From: Microbulbifer litoralis
GTDB taxonomy: Bacteria > Pseudomonadota > Gammaproteobacteria > Pseudomonadales > Cellvibrionaceae
DNA length: 64,000 bases
NCBI RefSeq assembly: GCF_023634065.1
Contig: NZ_JALKCV010000019.1
Coordinates: forward strand, 1-64,000
Direction: 5' to 3'
Shown: positions 24,572 to 33,754 of the stretch, piece after piece
How positions within the stretch are numbered: position 1 is the first letter of the stretch
Layout: every line of letters begins with the position of its first letter
The notes under the pieces: generated by a model
Databases searched by the model: none
What the model saw: the letters and a program-made list of their open reading frames with translations, nothing else
What the model was told of the DNA's origin: nothing
Program-made: the position numbers and the translations under genes

Positions 24572-25978
24572 ATGTTCAGACCACTGCAGACCCTGACCGG
24601 TGGCTTGATCGCGGCGTTGGCCGTGACTGCCGCCTACGCCAAACCGCTGAGCCAGGAGGATCTCTCCGTGGCGGAAGTGCTGCGCGACCGCGCCCTGGAA
24701 TCCTCCGATGCCTACAGCATCGTCGAATCCCTGACCGTGGAAGTCGGCCCGCGCCCCACCGGTTCCGACGGCGACCGCCGGGCCGTGGCCTGGGCACAGG
24801 AGAAGATGAAGGAACTGGGCTTTGATCGCGTCTACACCGAGCAGATCGAAGTGCCGCGCTGGGACCGCGGCCACGCCCACGCACGGGTGGTGGCACCTTT
24901 CCCGCAGCCGCTGGTGGTCAGCTCCCTCGGCTACAGCGTCGGAACGCCGGAAGGCGGGGTCACCGCCGAGATCGTCGAATTCTCCGATGTGGAGGAACTG
25001 ATCGAGGCGCCGGCCGGAAAAGTGAAAGGCAAGATTGCATTTATCAACAAACGCATGGAGCGGGCCCGTACCGGTGAGGGCTACGGCCCGGCGGTGCAGG
25101 GCCGCAGCCGCGGCATGGCCGCCGCCGCGGAAAAGGGCGCCACGGCACTGATGATCCGCTCTGTGGGTACCGACTCCGACCGCTTCGCCCACACCGGCAT
25201 GATGCGTATCGAAGGAGTCGAGGACCCGGTACCGGCCCTGGCCCTGTCCGCGCCGGACGCCAACCTGCTGGAAGCCATGCTCGAGCGCGGCAAGCCGGTC
25301 GAAGTGCGCCTGGATGTGCACAACCAGCGCCTGGCCGACGGCCCGTCCTTCAATGTGATCGGCGAGATTACCGGCCGCGAAAAGCCCGAGGAGGCCCTGA
25401 TCATCGGTGCCCACCTGGATTCCTGGGATGAAGGCACCGGCGCACTGGACGACGGCGCCGGCGTCGGCATCGTGCTCGAAACCGCGCGCATGATCGCCGA
25501 ACTGCCACAGCGCCCGCGCCGCACCCTGCGCGTGGTTTTATTCGGAGCCGAGGAAATCGGCCTGGTGGGTGCCAAGCAGTATGTCGAGGCGCACCGCAGC
25601 GAGCTGGACAACATTGTCGCCGTTTCCGAGTCCGACTTCGGTGCCGGCAAGATCTGGCGTTTCGACACCCGCCTGCCGGAAACCAAGTTCGACATCGCCG
25701 ACCAGATGATGCAGGTCCTCGCCCCGCTGGGCATTGAGCGCGGCAACAACGAATCCCATGGCGGCCCCGACGGCAGCGTCTTCGTCGCCCAGGGCGTACC
25801 CGCCTTCGGCCTCTACCAGGACGGCACCGACTACTTCGACTACCACCACACTGCCAATGACACCCTGGACAAGGTGAAGCCGGAAAACCTGAAACAGAAC
25901 GTGGCTGCCTGGGTGGTGATGTCATTCCTGACGGTGGAGATGGAGGGGGATCTGGGGCGAGTGCCGACTGAGCACTGA
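24572..25978 (+). CDS. M28-family zinc aminopeptidase/carboxypeptidase Q-like, exported
   Basis: A 468-residue enzyme with a signal peptide ending at about residue 23 (AYA-KP). A PA-like insert domain (about 130-230) precedes the catalytic zinc peptidase domain. Metal and catalytic motifs are visible: IIGAHLDSWDEGTGALDDGAG (His and Asp ligands), FGAEEIGLVG (catalytic Glu pair), SESDFGAG (Asp ligand) and DYHHTANDT (His ligand). The family cleaves amino acids from dipeptides or peptides in the periplasm. AGAGGGA lies 9 bases before the ATG. A terminator follows 55 bases later. Confidence 0.92.
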   Translation: MFRPLQTLTGGLIAALAVTAAYAKPLSQEDLSVAEVLRDRALESSDAYSIVESLTVEVGPRPTGSDGDRRAVAWAQEKMKELGFDRVYTEQIEVPRWDRGHAHARVVAPFPQPLVVSSLGYSVGTPEGGVTAEIVEFSDVEELIEAPAGKVKGKIAFINKRMERARTGEGYGPAVQGRSRGMAAAAEKGATALMIRSVGTDSDRFAHTGMMRIEGVEDPVPALALSAPDANLLEAMLERGKPVEVRLDVHNQRLADGPSFNVIGEITGREKPEEALIIGAHLDSWDEGTGALDDGAGVGIVLETARMIAELPQRPRRTLRVVLFGAEEIGLVGAKQYVEAHRSELDNIVAVSESDFGAGKIWRFDTRLPETKFDIADQMMQVLAPLGIERGNNESHGGPDGSVFVAQGVPAFGLYQDGTDYFDYHHTANDTLDKVKPENLKQNVAAWVVMSFLTVEMEGDLGRVPTEH

Positions 25979-26032
25979 GGCCTCTCCGTTTTCCGACGGC
26001 GGCCGTTCCTATCAGCAGCCAATCCACCGGGA

Positions 26033-26056
26033 CCCCGCCAACTGGCGGGGTTTTCC
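26033..26056 (+). terminator. Rho-independent terminator after the M28 peptidase
   Basis: CCCCGCC, loop AACT, GGCGGGG and TTTTCC form a compact hairpin with a short U tail. Confidence 0.85.
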
Positions 26057-26152
26057 GTTGCTGGAAAAATCATGATAAAGACCCCTGAAAAAGAGGTGCC
26101 AAACTACTTTGTTTGCGGCGGTGGATACTGGGACAGCCTCAATCAAGAGTTT

Positions 26153-26225
26153 GAGCCGTATGCGAGAGAAGCCTCTCGTACGGCTCTTGGGGAGCTGGGG
26201 CGGCAACGGCTTCCGGCTATTCGAC
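26153..26225 (+). mobile_element. group II intron 3' end (domain V and VI remnant)
   Basis: Bases 26153-26186 are a 34-nt hairpin beginning GAGCCGTATGCG and ending TACGGCTC, the length and conserved lower stem of bacterial group II intron domain V, including the AGC triad. A domain VI-like stem follows, ending CTATTCGAC with a candidate branch-point A 7 bases from the end. The upper domain V stem pairs differently from the usual bulged form. No reverse transcriptase or other intron domain was seen, so this is a remnant. Confidence 0.6.
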
Positions 26226-26249
26226 GAATCACTTAGGTTTCAGAGATTT

Positions 26250-26525
26250 ATGAATAATAAACTGATCTTTATAATGACCGTCTCCGTGGCTGCGTCCGGG
26301 TTGGGGTGTGCGAGCCAAGAAGACCTGCTGTATGCCGATCTCTGGTCGGGCAGACCAAGTACAAGTGTGCTTGGTAACAGTAAAGATATCCAAGATTCAG
26401 GAAAAACGCCTAGAGATAGAATGTTAGAGCAAAGAGAAATTGACGAAGAGCGAAAGGGCAGAACATTAAAAGATGGATTTATTGATAGTTTGATTCTTGG
26501 GAAGGATGAGAAAATTAACTTTTAA
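26250..26525 (+). CDS. hypothetical exported protein, possible lipoprotein
   Basis: A 91-residue protein of unknown function. An N-terminal hydrophobic segment ends in SGLGC at about residues 16-20, an imperfect lipobox. The rest is hydrophilic (SGKTPRDRMLEQREIDEERKG). The ATG at 26250 is chosen because the longer frame upstream runs through the intron remnant. Base composition is AT-richer than in the flanks. The gene begins 25 bases after the intron end, so the intron may once have been inserted beside it. Confidence 0.5.
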   Translation: MNNKLIFIMTVSVAASGLGCASQEDLLYADLWSGRPSTSVLGNSKDIQDSGKTPRDRMLEQREIDEERKGRTLKDGFIDSLILGKDEKINF

Positions 26526-26741
26526 AATACAGGAAGTATGCCTTAAGTTGGGGCGTTTCAAAAAAATATAAAGGTAACTTTGTTATTCGGTGTCGACCAT
26601 TATGGAGCACAGAATCCGCCCTTGAAATAATTGTCAGAATATTCAAGAAGATAGCTAATTCTATCCACCCGAATATACCTCTGTCTCCCGTTTGTATAAA
26701 AACACGAACAGCGTCTACATTGCTAAATATTTGAATAAAAT

Positions 26742-27086
26742 ATGAATAAAAGAAAAGCAAGGGTTGTCATTATTAGCCTCTATGGATCCTGTTTAATTGC
26801 CTGTCTGGCTGAAGTTTTGGCCATATTCAATGGCTGGGGGAATCTCAGTGGTTTTCGTGCTGTGTGGACAGTTGTTTTTTTTCTCCTGTTCTGGCATTGG
26901 ATTTACTATGAGTCGGATTCCCAAGAGTTTGACAGGCCTTATAATTTTGGATTGTCAATAAATACCTTCTGGTTCATATATGTTCCTTGGTATTTTATTT
27001 CAACTAGAGGTGGCAAGGGAGTCTTAACCATGCTTGGTTTTTTGTTGTTATTTTGGTTGCCTTTTATAGTTGGCTTGTTTCGGTAG
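26742..27086 (+). CDS. small multi-pass membrane protein, hypothetical
   Basis: A 114-residue protein with four hydrophobic segments (about 8-30, 39-57, 72-88 and 93-112) and a positively charged N terminus (MNKRKARV). I recognise no family. It lies in the AT-rich accessory stretch, with no ribosome binding site of note. The 216 bases between it and the preceding gene hold nothing recognisable. Confidence 0.5.
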   Translation: MNKRKARVVIISLYGSCLIACLAEVLAIFNGWGNLSGFRAVWTVVFFLLFWHWIYYESDSQEFDRPYNFGLSINTFWFIYVPWYFISTRGGKGVLTMLGFLLLFWLPFIVGLFR

Positions 27087-27128
27087 TGTCGGAAGATGTG
27101 GGTGTATGCACAATAAGCATGATGCATG

Positions 27129-27293
27129 CTAGTGGTCCATGCGGAAAGTTGTGTAACTGTTCGCGTCGCCAAAGCGTCCAGCTCTGCGTTGGAGAAAGCT
27201 TGAAATAGAACCACTATTCCTGCGCTTTCTCGCCTTGATCTGAACACTTTGGCTGTGCTCCTTAGTCACCAAACTTTCCGCATGGACCACTAG
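27129..27293. mobile_element. 161-bp MITE, copy 1
   Basis: The element 27131-27291 has 20-base terminal inverted repeats beginning AGTGGTCCATGCGGAAAGTT. Its interior also folds back on itself as an imperfect long hairpin. CTAG spans both ends (CT before the left end, AG after the right), which may be a target duplication. The second copy, at 62028-62191, is almost identical. No transposase is encoded. The remainder of the gap 27087-27532 holds nothing I can identify. Confidence 0.9.
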
Positions 27294-27532
27294 GGTGGTA
27301 ATTTAATCATCTTTATGGCTTTTGAAATTTTTTAAGAGGTTGGCAAGAGTTTCATTTTCCTTGTGAATTTAAGTATCTCACTACAGTCAAATGATTTGTC
27401 TGAGTAAAGAGGCAAACTCTTTATAGCTGTCCAGAAAGTCGGATATCCATTTTGACGGGGCGGGAAATAAGAGGTTCGAAAAGGTGCTGCCATTCATAAC
27501 TGACAAGGGGGGTTCAATAAAATTTATTGAAT

Positions 27533-27880
27533 ATGGAAAGAGCTGAAATAATTAAGCCTGGTTTTTCTACAGCAGATGTAGGTTGTCCTCAAATTGAAAT
27601 GGTTGAAAGTAAGCTGGTTCTCAGATTTAAAGATTGGAAAGGTAATGAAGTGATGGTTATTTTTCCTGAAGTGGTTGCATTTAAGTGGCATATGATAGAG
27701 AGGCTTATTCCTGGCGAGGATTTCGACGGAAGTCATTTGATTGTAGATTCTGAATGGCTGATGGAGCATTTAAGGCAAGAGAAGATAGGTTCTCAGGAAG
27801 GCTGCGAGCATTATAAGTTCAATTTTAATGATAGTGGACAACTTGAAGTAATTAGTCATTCCTTCATAGTCAAAAATTAA
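27533..27880 (+). CDS. hypothetical protein of the accessory stretch
   Basis: A 115-residue soluble protein of unknown function. Alternating hydrophobic patches (ESKLVLRFKDWKGNEVMVIFPEVVAF) suggest a beta-rich fold. The protein is mildly acidic. The ATG at 27533 is taken; an in-frame TTG lies 6 bases earlier. It is the first of three small orphans in the same direction. Small acidic orphans like this are often immunity proteins of contact-dependent or T6SS toxins, but no toxin is present here. Confidence 0.5.
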   Translation: MERAEIIKPGFSTADVGCPQIEMVESKLVLRFKDWKGNEVMVIFPEVVAFKWHMIERLIPGEDFDGSHLIVDSEWLMEHLRQEKIGSQEGCEHYKFNFNDSGQLEVISHSFIVKN

Positions 27881-27969
27881 TGCTGGGTGTCACGTATGAT
27901 GGTTTGACATTGCTCTGTCCTGCCTGAATTCGGTTCACGATTGAAAGGGTACGTTTTTGCGAATTCTGC

Positions 27970-28359
27970 ATGCGCAGGATGAATAACAGTTATATCGTAA
28001 TAGTGGATTCCAAAAAATTTATGGAAAAGTTGATCAGTATATTGAGTCGAGCGAGTGAGCAGCTTGAGGAGGGCTGGCTATATCTTCCCAAAGACGAAGC
28101 TTGGAGCCTGGATACTCTTGGCCTGATGATAGATATTGAGGCGCTTGAGGATGGCGATATGGATGAGAACGATGTGCCGGTTTTCGCTAAGGAAAACGGA
28201 CTTATGTTCACGCTCGAAGCCGGCGTCATTGAGAGCATAGTCCTGTATGCTGAAGGTCTGGGGTATGAGTCTTCGGACATATTCCTGCTTGAGTCTTTTC
28301 TCTATTATTATAAATACGATGCATTTCTTTCTGCTCCACAAAAGGAAAGTCGGAGATAG
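27970..28359 (+). CDS. hypothetical acidic protein of the accessory stretch
   Basis: A 129-residue acidic protein, unknown function. The segment WLYLPKDEAWSLDTLGLMID, then DENDVPVFAKENGLMFTLEAGVIESIV, looks like a family of small proteins found beside toxins; I recall similar patterns under a domain of unknown function but cannot confirm it. Either ATG, 27970 or 27979, may be the start, since neither has a good ribosome binding site. Confidence 0.5.
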   Translation: MRRMNNSYIVIVDSKKFMEKLISILSRASEQLEEGWLYLPKDEAWSLDTLGLMIDIEALEDGDMDENDVPVFAKENGLMFTLEAGVIESIVLYAEGLGYESSDIFLLESFLYYYKYDAFLSAPQKESRR

Positions 28360-28459
28360 CTGCTCTGATTTTTATGAGTATTCATGAATAGGGCGAGCAG
28401 AAAGATTCTGATAAGGTCCTTGTTTCTGAATATTATGATATTTTACGGTTTGCGTTCAT

Positions 28460-28666
28460 ATGAAAGAATTCGACTTTCCGAAAAATACCCTGTTCTATAT
28501 CAAGGAGTTTGACATCCCATTGGCCTATATCCCTGGCGAAGGCTGGTTCAATTTTTTTGGCGGAAAGCCCAGGAAATATGATGTCAGGGGGTTGAAAGTT
28601 GACAACAACTGGCCGGCGGAATCGTTTCGTGAATGGGCCGGAGTCCTGGACGATTCAATGAAGTAG
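28460..28666 (+). CDS. hypothetical 68-residue protein
   Basis: A 68-residue protein rich in Phe, Tyr and Trp (FNFFGGKPRKYDVRGLKVDNNWP). No family is recognised, and no membrane helix or signal peptide is seen. It could be a truncated piece of a larger gene. No good ribosome binding site precedes the ATG. Confidence 0.4.
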   Translation: MKEFDFPKNTLFYIKEFDIPLAYIPGEGWFNFFGGKPRKYDVRGLKVDNNWPAESFREWAGVLDDSMK

Positions 28667-28766
28667 TATTATCCAAAGTATGCAGTTGACCCGGGGCGTG
28701 GGTTGGTGTCATACCTGACAGTGAAAATTTTTGATGGGATTTAGAGGCAAGGAGATAGGGCGATCA

Positions 28767-29258
28767 ATGGACATCCGCCGAGTACAACCAGAAGACTTCG
28801 ACAGGATCTGGCCGATATTTCGCGAAATCGCCCGGGAAGGAGAAACCTATGCCTATCCGGTTGATATAAACCGGGATCAGGCTTGCCACCTGTGGATGGA
28901 TGTACCAAGGCAAACCTATGTGTTCGAACACGATGGCGAGGTGCTGGGAACCTACTATATCAAATCCAATCAGCAGGGGCCCGGTGCCCATGTCTGCAAC
29001 TGCGGTTATATGGTCTCTTCGTCCGCCAGGGGCAGGGGGGTTGCAAGTGCAATGTGTGCACATTCCCTGCAGGTGGCCAGGGAGCTGGGCTATAAGGCCA
29101 TGCAGTTCAATTTTGTCGCGTCCAGTAACGAGGGAGCGATAAATCTTTGGAAAAAGCTCGGCTTTGCTGTCGTTGGGCGACTGCCAAAAGCCTTTGATCA
29201 TCCCGCCATGGGGTACATCGATGCCCTGATTATGTACAAGTGGCTGGAAGCTTTGTGA
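28767..29258 (+). CDS. GNAT-family N-acetyltransferase
   Basis: A 163-residue acetyltransferase. The acetyl-CoA loop is SSSARGRGVASAMCAHSLQVA (pattern RGRGVA), preceded by a beta strand pair (EVLGTYYIKSN) and followed by NFVASSNEGAINLWKKLGFAVVGR, the usual last helix and strand. The substrate is unknown. The ATG at 28767, with GGAGAT 12 bases before it, gives the normal GNAT length; an earlier in-frame ATG adds only 12 residues. Confidence 0.85.
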   Translation: MDIRRVQPEDFDRIWPIFREIAREGETYAYPVDINRDQACHLWMDVPRQTYVFEHDGEVLGTYYIKSNQQGPGAHVCNCGYMVSSSARGRGVASAMCAHSLQVARELGYKAMQFNFVASSNEGAINLWKKLGFAVVGRLPKAFDHPAMGYIDALIMYKWLEAL

Positions 29259-29472
29259 ATCCCTGGAGTATAAAAAGGACTGGAGAAAAATATTTCGGCG
29301 GCCATTATTTCCCTGGCAGCCGCACCTGAAAGGGATCGTCATATCCCTGGATGAATATCGCGTATTTCCCGCCAGTATCCCTTCACGACTGACGATCCTG
29401 CACTATCGTTTTCTCTGTCTTGTTCTCTCTTGACTCGGATGTTTCAAGCGACAAACCAGAGGATCCAGCGCC

Positions 29473-30918
29473 GTGAAAAAAGACGACCAGAACCGCACAA
29501 CGAACGATGCCGGTATCCCGGTAGCCAGTGATGAATTCTCCCTGACGGTGGGACCGGACGGCCCGATCATCCTGCAGGATCACTACCTGATCGAGCAGAT
29601 GGCCAACTTCAATCGCGAGCGGATTCCGGAGCGGCAGCCCCATGCGAAGGGCTCCGGGGCCTTCGGCCATTTCGAAGTGACGAGGGATGTCAGTGCCTAT
29701 ACCAAGGCCGCGGTATTCCAGCCGGGCACCAAGACAGACACTCTGATCCGCTTTTCAACCGTCGCCGGCGAACGCGGGAGCCCCGATACCTGGCGCGATC
29801 CGCGCGGCTTCGCATTGAAGTTCTACACCAGCGAAGGCAACTATGACATGGTGGGGAACAATACGCCGGTATTTTTCATACGGGACCCGATGAAGTTCCA
29901 GCACTTTATCCGCTCCCAGAAGCGCCGTGCGGACAACGGCCTGCGCGATCACGATATGCAGTGGGACTTCTGGACTCTGTCGCCGGAATCGGCACACCAG
30001 GTCACCTGGTTGATGGGGGATCGCGGTATTCCGAAAAGCTACCGCCATATGAACGGCTATTCCAGCCACACCTATATGTGGGTCAACAGGGACGGCGAGC
30101 GGTTCTGGATCAAGTATCACTTCAAGACGGACCAGGGGGTCGAGTGCCTGACGCAGGAAGAGGCCGACCGGCTGGCGGGCGAGGATTCGGATGTGCACCG
30201 CCGGGATCTGTTCGACGCCATCGCCAGGGGCGACCATCCCTCCTGGACCCTGAACGTGCAGATAATGCCGTTCGAGGAGGCGAAGGATTACCGTTTCAAT
30301 CCCTTCGACCTGACCAAGGTCTGGCCCCACGATGATTACCCGTTGCAGGAAGTCGGGCGGTTGACGCTGGACCGCAATCCGACCGACTTCCATACGGAAA
30401 TTGAGCAGGCCGCCTTTGAGCCGAACAACGTGGTGCCCGGTATCAATTTCAGTCCCGACAAAATGCTGCAGGCACGCGTCTTTTCCTACGCCGATGCGCA
30501 CCGGGCGCGGATGGGCGTGAATTACAAGCAGATACCGGTCAACCGGCCCAAGTGCCCGGTACACAGCTACAGCAAGGATGGCGCCATGCGGGTGGAGAAT
30601 GTCTCCGACCCCGTGTACGCCCCCAACTCCAAGGGCGGCCCTGCGGCCAATCATACCTACACCGAGAAATGGGAGGCCAGTGGCGAGTTCGTACACGCGG
30701 CCTATACACCGCACAGGGAGGACGATGACTTTGTCCAGCCCGGCACGCTGGTGCGCGAGGTCATGGACGATGCGGCGCGGGACCGGCTGGTATCGAACGT
30801 GGTCGGTCACCTGAAAGACGGTGTGTCCGACGAAGTCCTGAAACGCGCTTTCGAGTACTGGCGCAATGTGGACAAGAACATCGGTGACCGGATCGAGAAA
30901 GGCGTCAAGGGCAACTGA
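29473..30918 (+). CDS. katA: monofunctional haem catalase (small-subunit clade)
   Basis: A 481-residue enzyme that breaks hydrogen peroxide into water and oxygen. The distal His57 lies in [12 protein letters not shown]. The family signature [26 protein letters not shown] and the [10 protein letters not shown] segment (distal Asn) are intact. The proximal haem Tyr is in [14 protein letters not shown], near residue 340. The length fits clade 3 small-subunit catalases. The GTG start has AGAGGA about 12 bases upstream. It is a single gene; no OxyR-like site was identified. Confidence 0.95.
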   Translation: MKKDDQNRTTNDAGIPVASDEFSLTVGPDGPIILQDHYLIEQMANFNRERIPERQPHAKGSGAFGHFEVTRDVSAYTKAAVFQPGTKTDTLIRFSTVAGERGSPDTWRDPRGFALKFYTSEGNYDMVGNNTPVFFIRDPMKFQHFIRSQKRRADNGLRDHDMQWDFWTLSPESAHQVTWLMGDRGIPKSYRHMNGYSSHTYMWVNRDGERFWIKYHFKTDQGVECLTQEEADRLAGEDSDVHRRDLFDAIARGDHPSWTLNVQIMPFEEAKDYRFNPFDLTKVWPHDDYPLQEVGRLTLDRNPTDFHTEIEQAAFEPNNVVPGINFSPDKMLQARVFSYADAHRARMGVNYKQIPVNRPKCPVHSYSKDGAMRVENVSDPVYAPNSKGGPAANHTYTEKWEASGEFVHAAYTPHREDDDFVQPGTLVREVMDDAARDRLVSNVVGHLKDGVSDEVLKRAFEYWRNVDKNIGDRIEKGVKGN

Positions 30919-30946
30919 ATTCCGCCTTTGAGCGTTCGGGGGACAT

Positions 30947-32161
30947 TCAGCCGGAAAGCGCTTCGGGGACCGCCGGTGATTTGAGCCGGCGCGCAGCGGT
31001 GTAATCGACCACTTCGGTGGTGGCCAGCAGCAGGTGGTAGAGGGTGCTGGCCGGTGCCATGCCCCGGATCACCCGGTTGCCGGCGTCCAGTTGATCGATA
31101 TACAGGCCCGGCACCTCGTCGGAAAAATAGTATTCGAACAGGGTTTCGATGGCCCGCGCCGCCCGCTGTTCGGCCAGTGGATCGCCCTCGGCCGCGCGAC
31201 ACAGGCTGGCCTTGACCAGTTCCGTCAGCGGCCAGCAGCGTTTGCTCGTTTTCAGCGGCTGGCCGCCAGTCGTCACTGCGTCGAACAGCAGGCCCGTGTG
31301 GGCTTCCCGACCCATTGCCAGCGCGTTGTCGTAGAGTGGGCGGGTATAGCGGGCCACCGGTGCGCCGCTGCGACGGCTGTAGTGATACAGCAGCCAGACC
31401 CATTCCAGCATATGTCCCGGCTCCACTGCCTGCCCCTCGGCTTCGGTCAGCGGCGTCCAGTCCCGGTGGAAGTATTCCAGCAGCACGCCCCTGCGGCTGT
31501 CGTAAAAGCAGTTTTCAAACAGCGTAAAAATTTCGCCGGCTCTCGCCAGCCAGCGGCCGCTGCGGGTGGCATCGTAGAGGGCAAGAAAGGCTTCCAGCAG
31601 GTGCATGTGCGGATTCTGCCGGCGGCAGGGTGCATCGTAATCGCCCTCCAGCCAGCCGCCCTGTGGCCCCTTGATATGGGTGTCCAGGTGTTGGATCAGG
31701 TGCTCCGCCTCGCGCAGGGCCGCAGCCTGCCCGAAAGCACGGAAGCGCCAGGCGCAGGCGAGCAGGAAAAAGGCGATGTCGTAGACATCCTGGCGGGCAT
31801 CGACGATTTCGTTCCGGCTGTCCAGGATATGCACGTAACCTTCCGGCGCGCTCGGGTGGCGGGCGTAGCGGGCAACGTATTGCTCCAGTTGCGCGACGCG
31901 CTGCTCGCCGCCGTCGATCCAGCCGCGTAGGCTGGCACAGGCCAGCACAAACATCTGCCGTGCCTGCACCCGCACCCGCCTGTCGCAGCCGGTGTCCGCG
32001 CGACCGAACTCATTCAGTTGTTCATAGGCGCTGCCGGTGGCGGTGTCGAAGCCGTTGTCCAGCCACAGCGGCAGGGCGGATCGGGTCATCCACTCTTGCA
32101 GGCGGTCGGACCACAGGCTGAGCTCTTCGAGCATCTGGTCGTTTCTGGCGGAAAGTAACAT
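30947..32161 (-). CDS. AGE-family sugar isomerase (probable mannose isomerase)
   Basis: A 404-residue (alpha/alpha)6-barrel enzyme of the N-acylglucosamine 2-epimerase family. Conserved pieces include QARQMFVLACA, NPHMHLLEAFLALYDAT, EPGHMLEWVWLLY and LWPLTELVKA-like TSKRCWPLTELVKA, with the paired His residues expected at the active site. In this context the best substrate guess is free mannose, turned to fructose. A LacI operator lies only 3 bases upstream of the annotated ATG, so the true start may be the next Met at 32134. It is the distal gene after the LacI regulator and separated from it by two operators. Confidence 0.8.
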   Translation of the reverse strand: MLLSARNDQMLEELSLWSDRLQEWMTRSALPLWLDNGFDTATGSAYEQLNEFGRADTGCDRRVRVQARQMFVLACASLRGWIDGGEQRVAQLEQYVARYARHPSAPEGYVHILDSRNEIVDARQDVYDIAFFLLACAWRFRAFGQAAALREAEHLIQHLDTHIKGPQGGWLEGDYDAPCRRQNPHMHLLEAFLALYDATRSGRWLARAGEIFTLFENCFYDSRRGVLLEYFHRDWTPLTEAEGQAVEPGHMLEWVWLLYHYSRRSGAPVARYTRPLYDNALAMGREAHTGLLFDAVTTGGQPLKTSKRCWPLTELVKASLCRAAEGDPLAEQRAARAIETLFEYYFSDEVPGLYIDQLDAGNRVIRGMAPASTLYHLLLATTEVVDYTAARRLKSPAVPEALSG

Positions 32162-32164
32162 GTT

Positions 32165-32178
32165 TGTAACCGGTTACA
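32165..32178. promoter_or_regulatory. LacI-family operator, copy 1
   Basis: TGTAACCGGTTACA, a perfect 14-bp palindrome, directly upstream of the AGE-family gene. Together with the copy at 32237-32250 (72 bp centre to centre) it allows looping by a tetramer or cooperative binding. Confidence 0.85.
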
Positions 32179-32236
32179 CTTGATGCACTTGAGTGGGTTG
32201 TCCATCGGTCTTTACAGGGATTATTGTGCAGTGCAG

Positions 32237-32250
32237 TGTAACCGGTTACA
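32237..32250. promoter_or_regulatory. LacI-family operator, copy 2
   Basis: A second perfect TGTAACCGGTTACA in the gap between the AGE-family gene and the LacI gene. The rest of the gap 32162-32345 shows no other feature. Confidence 0.85.
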
Positions 32251-32345
32251 AGATGAGTTTTTGCAAATCAGTGTATTCGGGCGTGGATGTCTTCCATTCG
32301 GGACCTGGGGGAGCGGTTGCGGCCGGGCTGCACCACCGGAGCGGG

Positions 32346-33341
32346 TCAGCGCGGCGGTGCCGGGGTGCTCCTGCGCACCACAAACTCGTAGGGCAGCACG
32401 GTTTCCGTCTGCCGCAGTTCCTTGCCCTCGATCAGTTCCAGCAGCGTGTTGAAGCTCGTGCGGCCCAGTTCCTCTGCCGGCTGGGCAATGGTGGTCAGCG
32501 GCGGGTCGCTGTAGCGGGCGAACTCGATATCGTCGAAACCGGTGATGGACATCTCCTCCGGCACGCGGATGCCGGCGGACTTGAGCCCCTGGATACAGCC
32601 GATCGCCATCTCGTCGTTCATGGAGAAAATGGCCGTGGGGCGCTCTTTCATGCGCGCGAAATGGCTGGCGGCCATCAGCCCCGAGCCCATGGTGAAGTCG
32701 CCGTTCACCAGCAGGTCCGGATCGAAGCCGATACCGGTGGCCTCCAGGCTCTGGCGGTAACCCCGCAGGCGGTCGTTGGAGTGGGGATTGTCCGGCAGGC
32801 CGGCGAGCACACCGATACGGCGGTGGCCCTGGGAAATCAGGTAGTCCACGATCTCCCGCGCGGCGCCGGCATTGTCGATACGCACCGACGGATAGGGTGT
32901 GTTCTCGCAACCACAGGCGGAAACCATCGGAATGCCGTTGTGGGGCTCCAGGGATTTGCCCGGGGTATGCGGGCGCAGTTGCAGGATGCCGTCCGCCTGG
33001 CGGGTTTCCACCAGGCGCGTGTACTCCTGTTCGCGGGAGCTGGAATCGCGCGTATCGCCGAGTAGCACGCCGTAACCTTTCTGTTGCGCGGCGTCCTCGA
33101 TGCCGCGGATCACGGTCGCGAAGAACAGGTTGGAGAGGTTGGGAACCAGCACGACGATGGAATAGGCGCGGATAGCGCGGAAATTGCGCGCCATCATGTT
33201 GGGGCGGTAGCCGACTTCCTTGATCGCCGCGTACACCTTCTTCAGCGCCGCTTCCGACACCTTTTCCGGGGTGCTGATGGCCCGGGACACGGTGGCGATA
33301 GAGACCCCGGCTACTCGGGAGACTTCCCTGATGTTCGACAT
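32346..33341 (-). CDS. LacI-family regulator of the mannan locus
   Basis: A 331-residue regulator. The N-terminal helix-turn-helix IREVSRVAGVSIATVSRAIS and hinge helix (about 45-60) are typical. The periplasmic-binding-protein-like effector domain (61-331) has the standard GFDDIEFARYSDPPLTTIAQP end. All operators in the surrounding locus share the TGTAACCGGTTACA palindrome that fits LacI-family binding. The inducer is probably mannose or a mannose-containing sugar; this is inference. The gene is divergent from the symporter gene and upstream of the AGE-family gene. Confidence 0.9.
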   Translation of the reverse strand: MSNIREVSRVAGVSIATVSRAISTPEKVSEAALKKVYAAIKEVGYRPNMMARNFRAIRAYSIVVLVPNLSNLFFATVIRGIEDAAQQKGYGVLLGDTRDSSSREQEYTRLVETRQADGILQLRPHTPGKSLEPHNGIPMVSACGCENTPYPSVRIDNAGAAREIVDYLISQGHRRIGVLAGLPDNPHSNDRLRGYRQSLEATGIGFDPDLLVNGDFTMGSGLMAASHFARMKERPTAIFSMNDEMAIGCIQGLKSAGIRVPEEMSITGFDDIEFARYSDPPLTTIAQPAEELGRTSFNTLLELIEGKELRQTETVLPYEFVVRRSTPAPPR

Positions 33342-33606
33342 GCTGCTGAATCACCGCTGACTGGACTGGCCCGCTGGCTGCCCCGGAACTCTGGCAAAGA
33401 TCCGGGTTAGCGGCCCCTGAAGCCGGAAAAAGTTACCGGAATTCGGGCGAAACCGCCAGTGCGCCAGCGGCCGGCTTCCCGCAGGTTGCCGCGCGTTGGG
33501 CGAGCGCGGGCAATCCGCGGCTGTGTATGCTGCGCGGACTGCGGCGGATCCCGGCTCCGCGGGGGCCGCTGGCATCCGCCGATCGGGCGGGGCTGGTAAA
33601 TTGATT

Positions 33607-33620
33607 TGTAACCGGTTACA
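33607..33620. promoter_or_regulatory. LacI-family operator, copy 3 (symporter promoter)
   Basis: A perfect TGTAACCGGTTACA about 135 bases upstream of the symporter start, in the divergent gap shared with the LacI gene. The rest of the gap 33342-33754 shows no gene. A GAGAGA ribosome site lies about 7 bases before the symporter ATG. Confidence 0.85.
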
Positions 33621-33754
33621 TTTGGCCTTGTGCGGTACTGTTATCCGGCCGGACGCTATCGCGGCAGCCGGCTCCCGCGTGCCGATACCGACAAGAACGC
33701 AAACAGAATAAGAGCACCCGCTCGAGTGGTGCCCGATAACAAGAGAGAATTGCG

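Noticed and set aside
26060-26250. Complete group II intron
   Set aside because: Only domain V and VI-like parts are visible; there is no intron-encoded reverse transcriptase and no 5' intron end in the flanking sequence.
27129-27293. Small RNA gene or riboswitch
   Set aside because: The same structure occurs nearly unchanged at 62028-62191 with terminal inverted repeats and shared CTAG flanks, which fits a MITE better.
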